Assembly (NCBI GenBank): GCA_002794775.1
Contig: NBAY01000020.1
Span: forward strand, 310,001-374,000
Length of the DNA stretch: 64,000 nt
From: Porodaedalea pini
Lineage: Eukaryota; Basidiomycota; Agaricomycetes; Hymenochaetales; Hymenochaetaceae
Direction of reading: 5' to 3'
Shown: positions 17,194 to 29,425 of the stretch, in pieces
How the letters are laid out: each line of letters opens with the position of its first letter
Position numbering within the stretch: position 1 is the first letter of the stretch
The notes under the pieces: generated by a model
What the model was told of the DNA's origin: nothing
What the model saw: the letters and a program-made list of their open reading frames with translations, nothing else
Databases searched by the model: none
Position numbers and translations under genes: made by a program

Positions 17194-18847
17194 ATGCCCT
17201 CTCTTATAACCTCAGGTGCTCGCATCGTACGCATGAAACATTCCTCCTTCATGGCAACTTCAAAACGTTATACTACATCCACGCGCGAATATTTAGGAGA
17301 GCTTTTCCTTGATTGCGACGACACAATTCTAATTAACTGGCTTGTTCTATCCTTGGTCATAGCCATCCCCATCTCTATTGTCAGTTTCAACCGTGTCATG
17401 CATGCCGGCCATCCCACGTCCTTCCCTCCCGATTCGGCACGCTCTGGTTTTACAGAAGGCCCAGATTCCAGGGGTACCATGAATATCCTGTGGGCATGCC
17501 TTTCAACCATATTTACTTGCGTCTATGTCTCCTTGCACCTCGACGTGCCGACAAATGGCAGCAATCCGCAACCTAGCGATTGGTGGGGAAAATGTCGAAG
17601 TTCGCTAGTAACAACCCGACGAAAGGGACTGTGGATGATCTTCAACATTGTTGCACCAGAACTCGTCGCATATGTCGCTATCGTGGAACGGTTGAGTGCG
17701 GAGAATGGGGTGAAGAGGATGAAGGACAGGACTGCTGGTAGATGACGCTCGCCCATGCATTCTTCGCAGATATGGGCGGCTTCAAGGTTCGGATTGAGGT
17801 TTCTTCTCAAAAGTCATCGTCAGAAGCAAGGGTTTCTCTGGACGCAGACTCGGACTCGGACTCGAGGGAGGCGGAACCATGGCAGAACGACTTCAAGGAT
17901 CGTGCCTCAGATCAAGCCCAGGACGTAAAAGCAATGCTAACACCAGCATCGAATAAGGCGAGTGCTGATCCTGGTATGCACGCGGAGGTACCAAAGACAC
18001 AAAAATTCAAACCATGCATGATTATGCATTCTGGTCTGGATTTCTACAAATGGTTCGGTGGAACTGCCAGATCGTCCGACATCGACTACGAGCAACTAGA
18101 TCTGGACATAATGGGCATGAGTAAAACCGACTGGCTACTGAAGACAGTGACGTGCATCCAAGCTTCGTGGCTCGTCGTGCAGGTGGTTGTACGCGCCATC
18201 GAACACCGCCCTGTATCCCAGCTTGAGGTCACTGCATGTACATATGTCATGTGCACATTGATCACTTACATCGCCTGGTGGGACAAACCTTACGGAGTGC
18301 AGACACACGTCGTACTGCATGCGCCTCCCTCTCCAAAGCCAGCGTGGACTCAAAACAACCTCCCAACACCATTTAACAGAATGAATGGTAATGACGTGGT
18401 CCTGATGGACAATATGTGTACGTACATATCCTATCCTCTCCTACTTTGTGCTAAATATTAGCTACTCTACCCTCATTGTTAGTCGCGGCTATCCTCAGTG
18501 GGTGCATTGGTGCCACCATTGGTGCTATCCATTGCTTCCTTTGGAACACGGAGTTTGCCAATAGCAATGGCCAGCTTGTTTGGCACATATGCTGCATAGT
18601 GCAGATTATCGCCGCCATGGTCACATCTTTACTCACTATACCATTCCCATTGATCCATTTAATGGGTCTAGAACATCACGATAGTTTGTCTTCTCTGACT
18701 CTTATCATGTTTTTCCTTTCGTATGTTCCAGTCTTCATCTACTTCTGTGCGAGAATCGTCCTGTTTATCCTCATTGGCTACTCATTTTGGAGCTTGCCGT
18801 CCGGTGTCTACAAAGACATCAAATGGCCGTTCCCTCATTGGCATTGA
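17194..18847 (+). CDS. Multi-pass membrane protein of a mushroom-expanded unknown family, one frameshift
   Basis: Two exons, 17194-18417 and 18483-18847, about 529 aa if one missing base near 17735-17745 is allowed for. I recognise the pattern of a large uncharacterised Agaricomycete family: RGTMNILWACLSTIFTC (first long helix after the leader), VAPELVAYVA, then THAFFADMGGF-like (here LAHAFFADMGGF), SKTDWLLKTVTCIQASWLVVQ, VTACTYVMCTLITYIAWWDKP, and a C-terminal block of about three helices. Membrane segments are at the N-terminus (INWLVLSLVIAIPISIV) and throughout. The frame changes between RMKDRTAGR and MTLAHAFF; exon 1 is 1,224 nt where the exon 2 phase needs one base more, so one base is missing. 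A 51-nt intron at 17691-17741 is an alternative but lacks a branch-site match and would remove residues the family keeps. Function unknown. Confidence 0.7.
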
Positions 18848-20398
18848 ATAGGAGTATGTAGTCTTCTCTCTTTTCTCCTTTCTCGGTCCATGTTCATGCT
18901 CTACTGTGCTTCGTTTTATTTGCGCCTCTTAAAGTAGTGCTCGAGCAAGCTCTATCTTGTAGTGTCTCATGTATTTCAGGCCTGGATGCTTTGTTTTGTA
19001 TTTTATGTAGCCTTCGGTTATCTCTTGCAGGTCATTTTTTTGCGATAATATATATATTTCGGAGGAACGCGGCCTGATTGGTCAACTCCGTTCACGCACA
19101 TATGCAATTCAGATCCGCAACTCGTCTCTCCGCTCCATTCCTCCATTCTCCGTACGCCGGAATGCATCCCAGCCGAAACGCTGGGTGGAATAATGCAGAC
19201 CTGCTTTACGAAGTCCTTTCAGCAATCTACGATGCCCTCTGTCTAACCCATTTTGTCTTTAATTTGTCACTACATACTATGAGACGGAGCTACATCAGAG
19301 TCGCCATAGCAGCCAGATGACGAAGGGCATGACCATAGTTGTTCCGAATACCATGGAAAAGAAGGGTACTCAGGAGCTGTTCGTGCCAAAGACCTCTCTT
19401 GTATGCATTGATATGGTGGGGATTCCTGAGTCTTGTTGCATACATCCAGTAACAGATCTAGAACCATCAAATAATGATATCAACAGGATAGACATGTATA
19501 TGATCCTTCTCATTTCACAGTCTTGCTCATATCTAGTTTTTCTTACTACCATGTTCTTTTCCATTCTATTCCATTGCTGCAATTAGCAAAGCAAAAGCCA
19601 GGGTACGGTTGATAGAGGGGAATGAGCCGATGCTTGCTTTTAAAAGTACTTGATTTGCCTCTGAGAATGAGACGCTGAACACAGACATGATATGAGGTGT
19701 GGGAGACATTCGGTGACTTGCTTGCATATTTTTCCAAGTAATTCTTTGGGAGACGGGTGAGAGATGCATACGGAGGTGCAAAGTATTAATGATGTATAGT
19801 GGACTATATCATGCATGTGATTGTATGAGCTACTTGTAGACAAAACAGAAGACAAGTAATGACAGTCCAGGAAATCTCATGCCTGAACTTGCTGTCGACA
19901 TGATTTACCTTTGGTCCGTCGCACCGTGATTTTCGTGTCGGAAGAGTCGGAACATCAGTGCACATGATCGAGACGTCTTCCCGCACGCACCCGCGAGTTA
20001 CTTTTTGACGAGCTGATTGGACAACTCCGTTCCACTGGGAACTCCGAGGTTTACTCTCTTCCTCTTCCTCTCGTGCAAATACAAGTACATATCGCCGCCT
20101 CCGCTCTCCGCTCTCCGTGCTCCTCGCTGGATACCGGGGAATGCGGGCCTAGTGCGGGCACTGCGGGGCATCGAGCCAGTACGGTACAGTTTGCATATCC
20201 AATGAGGACGCGCGCACGGCTTCCCGGACCAATCACACGCCACATTCCGGCCAACAACGCGCAAATTTAGCGTTGGCGTATGTAAAGAACGGGTAGAGCG
20301 GGCAGCCTGGTGAGCGAATCGCCATCGTCATACTCATAAACGTCCGTTCCTCTGCTCAGTGCCCATCTCCCGTCGTCGGTCGCTCGTACAAACTGTCC
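18848..20398. other. Intergenic, no supported gene
   Basis: 1.55 kb. Short open frames only. The right end is the promoter region of the NADH dehydrogenase gene. Two stretches near 19068-19095 and 20010-20035 share a CTGATTGGNCAACTCCGTTC-like sequence, so a short promoter-type repeat may be present. Confidence 0.4.
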
Positions 20399-22585
20399 AT
20401 GCATCTCGCGCGCTGTGAGTATATACTACATGTGTTCTTTTCTGCTGGTGAGCTCACCTTGTCCGCACGCACAGCACGCTCGTTCGCGGCCGCAGTTCGC
20501 CGAGCCGCGCGCCCGTCGTCATCCGCGTCGTTCGGGAGGAAAAACGTCGTTCTCCGTACACGAAATTTCTCTTCCAGCGTTCGCGTGCTCGCCGACGCTG
20601 CTCCTCCAGTACGTCTCTCCACCACAGCTGTCCTGTGTTTTCAGTCGTGTGCTAACCATCCTGTCCGGCAGCCTCCATCATCTTCGCCGACGCCGCCCAA
20701 CGGCAAGAATGGAAAATGGCGCTCGTTCCTCCAGAACGTCGGACGCGTCACCCTATTCACCCTCGTCACCACCACCGGCGTATTCGTGTACTTTACACAG
20801 AAAGATAAGCACCCGGGAGAGCAGCTCCCGTTTGACGAGGCGAAGAAGACGGTTGTTATACTCGGGAGTGGCTGGGGTGCGACCAGTTTTCTGAGGTCGC
20901 TTGATACGGAGGATTATAATGTGGTGAGTCATTCGTATTGATTTTTTTTTTTGCGGAGGGTAGCAGCGGTAGTTGAGACCGTCCGTTGGGTTCCGCGACT
21001 GCCAAGGCTCTTCTAATGTTTATCCCCAGATCGTCGTGAGCCCGAAAAATTACTTCCTTTTCACCCCTCTTCTGCCTTCGGTCGCCGTCGGGACCATCAG
21101 TCCACGGTCAATCGTCCAACGTAAGCACCCCATCTCATTATGGTTCTCCCACGATAGTATTAATATTGATTTTTCTGACAGCAACGCGCTACGTCACACG
21201 ACACAAGAAGCGGCTCGTTTCCGTCGTCGAGGCGGACGCGCAGGAGGTCGACCCGGTGAACAAGGTCGTGACCGTCTCGGACACGTCCGAGATTCGGGGC
21301 CAGGTCTCCACGCGGGCGATCCCGTATGACTACCTCGTCGTCTCCGTCGGCGCGGAGGTGCAGACGTTCGGGATCCCGGGCGTGCAGGAGCACGCGTGCT
21401 TCATGAAGGAGCTGCACGATGCGGAGAAGGCGCAACGGCGCTTCATGGACTGTATCGAGACCGCGGCGTTCCCCGGACAGAGTCCCGAGGAGATCGCGCG
21501 CCTCCTGCACGTCGTCGTCGTCGGCGGTGGGCCGACGGGGGTCGAGCTCTCGGGCGAGCTGCACGATTTTCTCGAGGACGACCTGCGCGCGTGGTACCCG
21601 GAACTGGCAGGCAACGTCCGCATCACGCTCGTGGAGGCGCTGCCGAACGTGCTGCCTATGTTCAGCAAGCAGCTGATCGAGTACACGGAATCGACGTTCA
21701 AGGACGCGAAGATCGACATCCTGACAAAGACAATGGTGAAGGGCGTCTCGGCGCAGACGGTGCTGCTGCAGATGCCGGACAAGAGCACGCAGGAGGTGCC
21801 GTACGGCATGCTTGTGTGGGCCGGCGGGAACAAGGCGCGCAAGGTCGCGCTCGACCTCATGGCGAAGTTCCCGGAGCACCAGACGAACCGCCGCGGGATC
21901 GCGGTCGACGAGCATCTCGTCATGCGGGGCTCCACGGGCGATATCTTTGCGATTGGGGACTGCACGGCGAGTGCGTATGCGCCGACGGCGCAGGTCGCGA
22001 GTCAGCAGGGCGCGTACCTCGCGCGCGTGTTCAAACAGATGGCGCGCCGCGATGCGCTGGACGCACAGCTTGCCGCGGCGCGTGCGCCGATGGCGCCGGC
22101 GGCGGTACCGCCTGAGGAAATCGCGAAGCTCGAGAAGCAGTTAGAAAAAGCGTCGAAGCCGCGGCCGTTCCATTACAGCCACCAGGGCTCGCTCGCGTAC
22201 ATCGGCTCGGAGAAGGCGATTGCAGATACGGCGATCTTCAATGGCAATGTTTGTCTTTTTTTTACTACTATTCTATCCTCTCTTCTTTTGCTTTTGTTGT
22301 TCGTCGCTGACGTGATTTTTTTTTTTCATGTGTGTGTGTATGCTTTCTTTTAGATCGCTTCGGGCGGGATGGCGACGTACCTGTTTTGGAGGAGCGTGTA
22401 TATCAGCACGCTCTTCTCGCTGCGCAACCGCGCACTGGTCGCGAACGACTGGCTCAAGGTCAAGCTCTTTGGGCGGTACGTGCTCCGCTCTCGTCTCGTC
22501 TCGTCTTTCCCTCCTTCTTTTTTCTCTATTTTAATTTATTTTTGTTGCTGACTTGAATGTGTGTAGGGATGTGAGTCGGGACTGA
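20399..22585 (+). CDS. Type II (alternative) NADH:ubiquinone oxidoreductase, mitochondrial
   Basis: Seven exons: 20399-20414, 20475-20608, 20672-20923, 21030-21120, 21182-22248, 22354-22475, 22567-22585, giving 566 aa with consistent phases. The first exon is 16 nt. The N-terminus is Arg/Ser/Ala-rich ([16 protein letters not shown]), a mitochondrial presequence. One hydrophobic segment follows ([14 protein letters not shown], about residues 77-91). Then come the FAD-binding [13 protein letters not shown] (about 111-123) and the NADH-binding [16 protein letters not shown] (about 275-290) Rossmann loops, and the [12 protein letters not shown] motif. The C-terminus LFGRDVSRD is the membrane-associating end typical of NDE/NDI enzymes. 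It passes electrons from NADH to ubiquinone without pumping protons. The presequence plus membrane segment favours an external (NDE-like) location, but NDE versus NDI cannot be settled from sequence alone. A short Ala/Pro/Glu-rich insertion sits near the C-terminus ([20 protein letters not shown]). Confidence 0.93.
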
Positions 22586-24152
22586 GCACTGGCAGTGGGA
22601 GCCGCGATGGGATACCTCCTGGAGATGAGACGACGATTGTGGTGGACTGAGTGCTGTGGACGAGTTTCCGGCTTCCCTACGCATAGACATACATATATAT
22701 ATACACACTAGTAATACGCGCTAATGCACACCGATCGTGCGCTTTCATGATATCGATTATATCATTTCCCTTTTATTTTCCGATTCTCTCTCTTCGTTTC
22801 GTTCGTTTCGTTTTGTCTTGTTACTTCTCGCTTTAGCATCTTTTTCTTTCTTTCTCTTTGCGTTCGCGTTGATCATGCTGTAGATATCGTCATAGGTTCA
22901 TAGGATTGGAATACGGGGTTGTCAGTTCTTCGTGACTAGTACTAGTGATGAGTATACGGGAGTCGACTGAGACGAGTTTGGTGAGCGCGACTCGGAATCG
23001 GAATCAGAGGACAGACCTACGTAGGGCTCGTTACACTAGTACTGTACTAGTACTGGTACTAGTTAGCAAATCTGGAGTGAAATTGTTAGATACACTTTCT
23101 ATCTTCTTTTCAATCTAATCTGGAATTTCAATACTGTCAGTATTAAATACAAGTCAACAGACAATATTGATGGCCTGAAATCTCTTTTCAGTACTAGTCT
23201 CTGCCAGACTCATTATGGAATATAGGAATACATCACAGGCTTACACAGAACCTCATACTTGACTTATATGGATGTATGCTGGCTTATATGAGTGTCTACA
23301 CTAACTCTACAAGTACTACACCAGGCTCCTCTACATTTCAAATGCATTTTGGAAAATTTGAAAAATTTATTAACACTTAGAGGTTCGAACCCTGAACTGA
23401 ACCATAGGTCCAATTTTACTTTATGGGGCAGTTCAGAAAGAATTGGAAATTTCACGATGGGACTAGCTACGTTCCGGCACGGTCTTTCTGCTGATACAGC
23501 CAAGCAGCATGGGCATCCCCCAGACATCCTGACCTGACACTAACCTCATCAAAGAGAACAAGGAAGAGTTTCGCACTACACGACAGCTTGAGTAGCATCT
23601 CCCTGTGGCCTGTTTCGTCGCATCGCATGCATGTCACACTTTTTCTGCAAAGGCAAGGTGGATTTGATCTGAATCTGTTTGGGATAGACTCTGACACCGA
23701 CATGCACTCTGGACGCCAGTGAGGCAAAATTCACACTACTCAACAGGTTAGTGCTCGACTGTCTTTCTTTTTCAACTGAAGCAGCGAGCAGCCTGAACTC
23801 AATGACCAAGGTTCTAGACTCAGACCCAACAAAATACGTAGCCGACCAAATATGCCAGACGATGATGCAATGAAACAGAGTACCGCTGCCGAAGCCACCG
23901 ATCACCGATAAACTCGATACTTTTCTTAGCGCCGGTTTCCATTTGCTCGATACATTGTGGGTCATTTCGGATGCCCAAACAGCTTTGGTGTCCAAGGGCT
24001 CGCCACCCTCGCCCGTTTCCATCTATCTTCATATATGCACAAGGCAAAATGCCGCTTAAGGGCGGAGATTTCTAGGTATTCACCCTCATCTTCGAGTATC
24101 TTGACAAAAGCATTTCAACAGACAGCTCGCCGTACGGTACCCACCATACAGC
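22586..24152. other. Intergenic region, no gene seen, with an ACTAGTACT motif cluster
   Basis: No supported gene. Positions 22934-23070 contain several copies of ACTAGTACT, including a run ending TACTGGTACTAGTT. Similar 9-mers occur at transposon ends near 31960 and 32395. The right end is upstream sequence homologous to the leaders of the palindrome genes. Confidence 0.4.
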
Positions 24153-24810
24153 ATGCCAAGCTTTCGTAGACTCAACAAGAGCAAGCCTCGTCTCTACATG
24201 GCTCTGTATCCTCGCGCTGCTCAGCCAGACGACGCGGTCACATACCATACTGCTCTGATCCATGTCCCCAAGAATCCCATCCCGGACAAGTTTCAAGCTG
24301 TCCGGTACCACATCAAGAACATGATCAGGAGCGCAGGAACGGACGAATGGTCTGGGAGTTCGAGGCGAAAAATCTCCAGAGCACGACTGCCAACCCCGTT
24401 TCTGTCACGCTACTTGAGAAAGTGATGAAGGACATCAAAGACAGTGACCTGCGCTGGAAACTGCAGAGAGTCACTATTAGACATGGAGACCCGCGGGCGT
24501 CGGTGTCGGGAACGTCGGGAGGGGGAGTGTGATTGGTGCTGCCGCGATTGGGTCTGGTCGGTAATTCAGGTTTTTTCTTTTCTTTTCTTTTGTTGTAAAT
24601 TTCCAGTCTTACCGACATCTGGTCAGTATCTTGTCGATATAGGAACATCGATGAGATGGATGCCCGACGTCTCTGGCGTAGACAAGTCACGTTTACTAAT
24701 GCACATTCACACAATCCCAGCATGCCCGTTCCGGCGATAGATAGGGACGGGAACCAGGTCGAACGCGAAATTGGGCCAGACGGCAGAAATTTCTGGGGAG
24801 GGGGCTTTCT
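24153..24810 (+). pseudogene. Frameshifted copy of the small fungal unknown family (copy A)
   Basis: It starts MPSFRRLNKSKPRLYMALYP and stays alignable with the two palindrome copies through AVRYHIKN. Eight extra bases at about 24330-24337, a partial duplication ending AGG, then shift the frame; the homologous RMVWEFEAKNLQ and KVMKDIKDSDLR segments continue in another frame. A further insertion lies near the exon 1 end. The second exon is still visible at about 24680-24775 (CCCGTTCCGGCGATAGATAG and AAATTGGGCC). About 70 nt upstream of the ATG also align with the palindrome copies, so leader and gene were duplicated together. Confidence 0.75.
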
Positions 24811-25084
24811 GTGAGGAACGCATTTAGAAAATACAATGAAATCTCGTAATACTCCCTTGAGATGGCTCCGCCGAGAAAACATGAAGCAGACATAGTCAGT
24901 AAACTCATCGTAATACACATATGGGAAATCGTAAGACCCCATATATACTTTACATTGCGCTTTGCTCGGTGCCTTCCTTCTGTCTCCGCTCGCGTAAGTC
25001 GCACCTCAAGCAAACGCCGACAACAGATTATGCACATAATAAGTAACAGCGGATGCGCACCTCGGTTGCCACTGATGACCAAAG

Positions 25085-25355
25085 ACGACCAATTCTTCTT
25101 TCCTTGTTCGATTGTGACTTTATCAGTTTCTTCCGCTGATCGCTGTCTTTGACATCCTTCTTCACTTCACCAGGAGGAAGGGCTGAAGCCACGGACAGCC
25201 AGACTGCATGTCCATTTCTGAACAGCTCTCACACTTGACGATCGAGTACTTACTTGAGGATAAGTCAAAGAGATTGTCTGGCTCGGCTCTGAGCTGCATA
25301 GACCACGTAGGGATTTCGGTGTATGTAATTCTTCAAAGATCTTGGCATCTTGCAT
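25085..25355 (-). pseudogene. Diverged relic of the same family (copy B)
   Basis: On the minus strand the segments AEPDNLF, then RNGHAVW and GEVKKDVKDSDQRKKL line up in order with AQPDDPV, RNGQMVW and GKVKKDIKESDLRRRL of the intact copies. No complete reading frame joins them. It lies just upstream of the S2P gene in the opposite orientation. The call rests on eye alignment of a short region. Confidence 0.45.
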
Positions 25356-25843
25356 AGTGAATGCGAGTACGGCGCATTTTCAGAGAGGGTCGAGATCACT
25401 TGAGGATTGGATGGAGTGAAAGCGCTGTCGTCCTGATTCTGAAGCGGCTCTGGATGATTCAGGCCTCTTTTCCAATGAACGAATGTAGGATGAAGGTGCT
25501 CAAAAGGGTAATGTGGCTATACCTTGGACGACTCTCCAACTCATAAGCGTCTTTACGCTGTCCGGTAAGGCTCATGCTCGAACTTTGTGCCACTGTTCAG
25601 TGATCATGATTTCGAAGTGCCGCTTTCCGAGTTTCCTTTTTGAAGGCCCGTAAGGAGGGACTCGACCGACCGCGAGGTATACAGCCGCAATAAAACCGAG
25701 GAGAGCAACAGCAGATTGTGTCGGAAATGGCCGCGCGAAGATTTCTTGCTACGAAAACTCAAAAAGGAAGGTCCGTTCATAAAATACACGTGACACTTTT
25801 GATCCCAAACCATGACCAGCTTGACTTGCTAGCAAACAGCTCT
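25356..25843. other. Upstream region of the S2P gene
   Basis: No gene seen. Around 25575-25625 the sequence resembles the palindrome arm near 28990 (GAACTTTGTGCCACTGTTCAGT against GAACTTTGTACCATTGTTCGGT), so the S2P promoter and the arm share ancestry. Confidence 0.4.
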
Positions 25844-27981
25844 ATGAACGCTTTCCTCTGGTCTCTCTCTGCATTCTGGGCTGTAGTATACAGTGTACGC
25901 GCTTGTAGGTCAGGAGCATCGTCACAGAGTCTTCTTCCGACCGCAGTCAAACCTAGAGCGTTCAAAGGCAAAGCACTGGAAATCAGCGTCAAGAATTTCC
26001 ACTTGGAAATTCGGACAACCGCACTGAACAGTCGCCATGATTCCTTGATAGAATCATTCGAGCGTCCATCGAATCGAGTCGCTCGTCTTATAATTAGAGT
26101 ATTCTATGACATCGGGTCCATATTTGGCGTCCTAGGATTTATCATGGGGCTTCTCGCACTTGCGTACACTTCGGTGCACCTCACGTCAACCATTTTTGCT
26201 TCATATAGTGAAACACCAGAGCAGAGTCTCGGTAAAAGAAATGTCGAGATATCTGGAATGGACAAAGAACCGAGCTTTGCCATCAGCCCGATAGTATGTA
26301 TGTCGCTTTCATCGATATTCAGACCCTTATTCTCGTAGATACCAGGAGTGACTGTACCATGGTCTCATCTCCCTTGCATCTTGCTCGCTCTCTTCTTTGC
26401 TCAGTGTATCCATGAAGCAGGACATGCGATAGCTGCCTCCTTGTAAGATTGCTTCTCGCTGAGTTGTCGTTAATATTGTCTAATCTATCAAATTACAGAG
26501 AAGCACTGCCTCTACACGCAGTCGGAGCCTCTGTGACCCTCGTCCTGCCCTCTGCTTTTGTCTCCTTTTCCTCTTCCACGGATAATCTATCTACAGCTGC
26601 CAGGCTACGCGTCACTGCGGCGGGAGCTTGGCACAATTTGCTGCTCTGGGGACTCATCTATCTCATATGTTTCACAAAGCTGTCATCAGTATGGACAGTC
26701 TTGGGATGGAAAGATATAAAGGAGCTGGGACTCGTTGTTCTTGACGTCGAGGAGGTACAGTTCACTACATTATTCTCGACAAACTCCTGCTTTAACGACT
26801 TCACTCAAACTTCAGAAATCACCTCTCACCCATCATCTAAAGCCGGGAAATATTATTACCAATCTTGACGATTTGGCCCTCGGCATCGACAAGACGTCTT
26901 CGGAAGACATCTGGTCACAATACCTCCTTGAATCAATGCCTTCTGCAGGAGAAGGCTGGTGTACTGATGTCAATGATTTCTTCAGTGCGTACTTCTATAC
27001 GCCAAACTTGGTGGATCAGAATTGACCATACTCGGTCTTCTCAACAGACCAGCCATCGACCTGCTGCGACTCGAATGCCATAAGTATCCCAGACCATCCA
27101 CCAGCAGTACAGCTCTCCTGCTTTGTCTCGACTCAGGATGGTGATAAAGGACACTGTATCGATCCCCTTCCAATCTTGGTTTCGTCGCCGCATCAGAGAT
27201 GTTTTTCAGTGTCCGATTGCAATGAACATGCTGCTCCTGATGGACTGAAGGAGTGTGTCCGCCCCGACATCAATGCACAGCTCTTGCGCATCACCGTCTC
27301 TCCCTCGATCTGGGAAATAGACGAGGATAAACGCCGCGAGCATCCAAGAACGACGACGGTGCTATGGAGTGGACCTAGACAAGAGGTCTGGGAGCAAGGT
27401 CTGTCTCTCGTTATTTTACTATCCTTTCCTTCAATGACCACCACCTCATTATCTTAACCGATACAGTCAAGGTGGGCACATTCGCCCCACGTTATCGTAT
27501 CTTTCCTCTCTGGCTCCCAAATGCATCATCAACATTCTTCAAGTAACTGTCTTCATTTCGTCTACGTGTTTACTACTCATTCATTGGGACATTTAGTTAT
27601 TTGTCAACGCTATGTCTCTCGCTTTTCATCTTCAACTTATTTGCGCTCCCGTTCCTCGACGGGTCGCATTTCCTTTCAGCGATGCTCGACTACATTGGGA
27701 CCACGCGTGGACAGTCATCTTTTGAGAACGAAGGTGATACAGAACTCAACATCGAGCTCGGAGTCGAGCTCGGAGACCCCTCGCAATCACGCACTTTCAG
27801 AACACATCCAATAATGACGACCGACAGACCCGCTATCGCCGCCACTCGACGGTTGCACGACTGGATGTGGAAGTGGAGACGACGCGTACGAGGACGAAAG
27901 GCCAGCATTGAGCGTGGTATAAAAGGCGTCACGATTGCACTCATGTGTACTACAGTAATAGGGATGGCTTTGTCGACTTAG
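25844..27981 (+). CDS. Site-2 protease (M50 family intramembrane metalloprotease), intact copy
   Basis: Seven exons: 25844-26293, 26339-26442, 26499-26754, 26816-26984, 27048-27398, 27467-27542, 27597-27981, giving 596 aa. The zinc-binding HEAGH is at residues 175-179, inside a hydrophobic helix (CILLALFFAQCIHEAGHAIAA). The second catalytic motif LFALPFLDG ends at about residue 491, with the metal-ligand Asp. Between them are a PDZ-like part (SPLTHHLKPGNIITNLDDLA) and a Cys-rich luminal loop (CCDSNA, CFSVSDCNE, LKECVRPDI) typical of MBTPS2-type proteases. N-terminal helices include LWSLSAFWAVVYSV. Family role: cleavage of membrane-bound transcription factors such as SREBP in the Golgi/ER; in basidiomycetes the S2P-Sre1 route responds to sterol and oxygen. 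From 27059 onward (exons 5-7) the gene lies inside the left palindrome arm, so its 3' half is duplicated almost exactly at 30745-31667. Confidence 0.92.
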
Positions 27982-28144
27982 AAGGTTCACGGTGAGGTCT
28001 CAGAAATGCCATCGCAAGACGTCATGCTGACTGTTTTCTTTTCTATATAGTAATGTATTGATCACAGTACTTGTATATTAGTTTCAGCCAGTCGTAACAG
28101 ACGTCTAGTGGCTAATTTGGCAATCATCTCAGGAAATGTATTGA

Positions 28145-28723
28145 CTACAAAGGCCCAATTTCAGATGGGATCTCGTTTCCGTTGCTGTCTATCGTCGGAA
28201 CGGGCCTCCTGGGATCGTATTGCTTAGTGTCGGTGAACGCGACTTGTCTGTTCCACAGAGCCTGAGCTTGAGTCGCTTCAATCACTCCCTCTGCAGCGAG
28301 GGCCTATTCAAATGTCAGTGACACTCGACGCAGATTCAACAAGAGCCGACAGCGTACCTGGACTGCTGACCAGACCCAATGACGGCAGCGCCAATTCGGA
28401 TCACCTTGTCTAATCGGGACTGCTTCGAGTCTCCTGCGCAAGTCACTCTCTTTGATGTCCTTCTTTACTTTACCAAGTAGAGCGACAGAGACGAGGTTAG
28501 TAGTCCTGCTCTGGACACTCTTCGGCTCGAACTCCCAGACCATTTGTCCGTTCCTGATCACGTTCTTGATATGGTACCGGACGGCTTCAATCTTGTTTGG
28601 GTCTGGATTCTTGGGGACATAGATCAGAGCAGTATGGTATTTGACTGGGTCGTCTGGCTGAGCACCGCGAGGGTACAGGGCCATGTAGAGACGAGGCTTG
28701 TTCTTGCTCGGTAAGCTTGGCAT
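28145..28723 (-). CDS. Small fungal protein of unknown function, DUF6914-like (copy C, left arm)
   Basis: Two exons, 28723-28358 and 28303-28145, giving 174 aa. It begins MPSLPSKNKPRLYMALYP, followed by KYHTALIYVP, AVRYHIKNVI, MVWEFEP, LVSVALLGKV, DLRRRLEAVPI and WRCRHWVWSAVQ at the splice junction, ending EIPSEIGPL. From memory this order (LYxALYP, YHxxL, KYHxKN, WxxE, CRxWV) is that of a widespread fungal family labelled DUF6914; I cannot confirm the label without a search. No signal peptide or membrane segment. It converges with the S2P gene. An identical mirror copy lies at 30003-30581; older copies lie at 24153 and about 25085. Confidence 0.75.
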
Positions 28724-29300
28724 GTTGCTTGTTGTGTGCGAGTACGGTGAGTTGTCTGTTGATGTGGAAGTGTTGAGATAGCTGAAGATGAGGATGAGAC
28801 TGGTTTCCGCTCTCTGTTTTATAGCTTCTGCCTCTCGCATACGTGACACATCGTAAACTGCGACCTGACTTGGATGTATGCCTCATTCCCTAACTAACAA
28901 AGATGAAACACAAGTGGCCGAAGCAAGTGCGACTCGAACTCGGGCGCTCTTGCAACTTTACCTCTATACTGGAGGGAGGTAAAATTATTCTTGAACTTTG
29001 TACCATTGTTCGGTAGTTGGACTGTCAGTCGAATAAGTTCAGTAGCAGCTGTTACTAATAATAATCGAGTTTGAGCGGGTGTTTCAGCACGTCTGGAGAA
29101 ACGCATTCCTGCGGAGCTGCATTGTACTTAGCGCGAATATAATTACTTTATGCACCCGGCTGTCTTGAATTAGTCGAAATTACTTCCAGTAAAAATAGAT
29201 GGTTGTTCTGCAATGTTATGTGTTTGAAACTGAACCTCAAGGAGATCACTCTCTCGGCACCGATCATATGCATCACGTGACTTTCGGGTACTGACTGAGA
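28724..29300. other. Palindrome arm, inner non-coding part
   Basis: This is the upstream region of copy C. Positions about 28905-28980 carry a TTCGAGTCGC-containing segment that superficially recalls a tRNA T-arm but does not fold as one. No other gene seen. Confidence 0.5.
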
Positions 29301-29425
29301 TTGTTCCACCATGGTCACCACGCTCGTGCTCTAATTAACTGCTGAAGATACGATATGGAATAGGCCTTTTTCACTACACAGTTATTATATTTATCATCCT
29401 CGGAGGTTACTACATGCACCGCGAC
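29301..29425. other. Palindrome spacer (125 bp)
   Basis: This is the unpaired sequence between the arms, from TTGTTCCACCATGG to TGCACCGCGAC. It has no internal inverted symmetry of note and no open frame of interest. Confidence 0.9.

Larger units (their letters stand above)
27059..29300 (+). repeat. Left arm of a 4.6 kb palindrome
   Basis: Every base n in this arm pairs with base 58726-n in 29426-31667. All translated segments compared across the arms are identical, and I saw no mismatch inside the arm. Near 27050 differences start (GCCATCGAC against GTCATCGGC on the partner), and beyond that the arms are only similar. The arm holds S2P exons 5-7 and one copy of the small fungal gene family. 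Confidence 0.93.

Noticed and set aside
22930..23070. ACTAGTACT cluster as a CRISPR-like array or satellite
   Set aside because: Spacing is irregular, units are short and the genome is eukaryotic.
23264..24047. Several 75-148 codon frames between the NADH dehydrogenase and copy A
   Set aside because: No family resemblance, no consistent splice structure, overlapping on both strands.
28900..28985. A tRNA-like segment with TTCGAGTCGC in both palindrome arms
   Set aside because: The bases around the apparent T-loop do not pair as a T-stem, and no acceptor or anticodon arm can be drawn.
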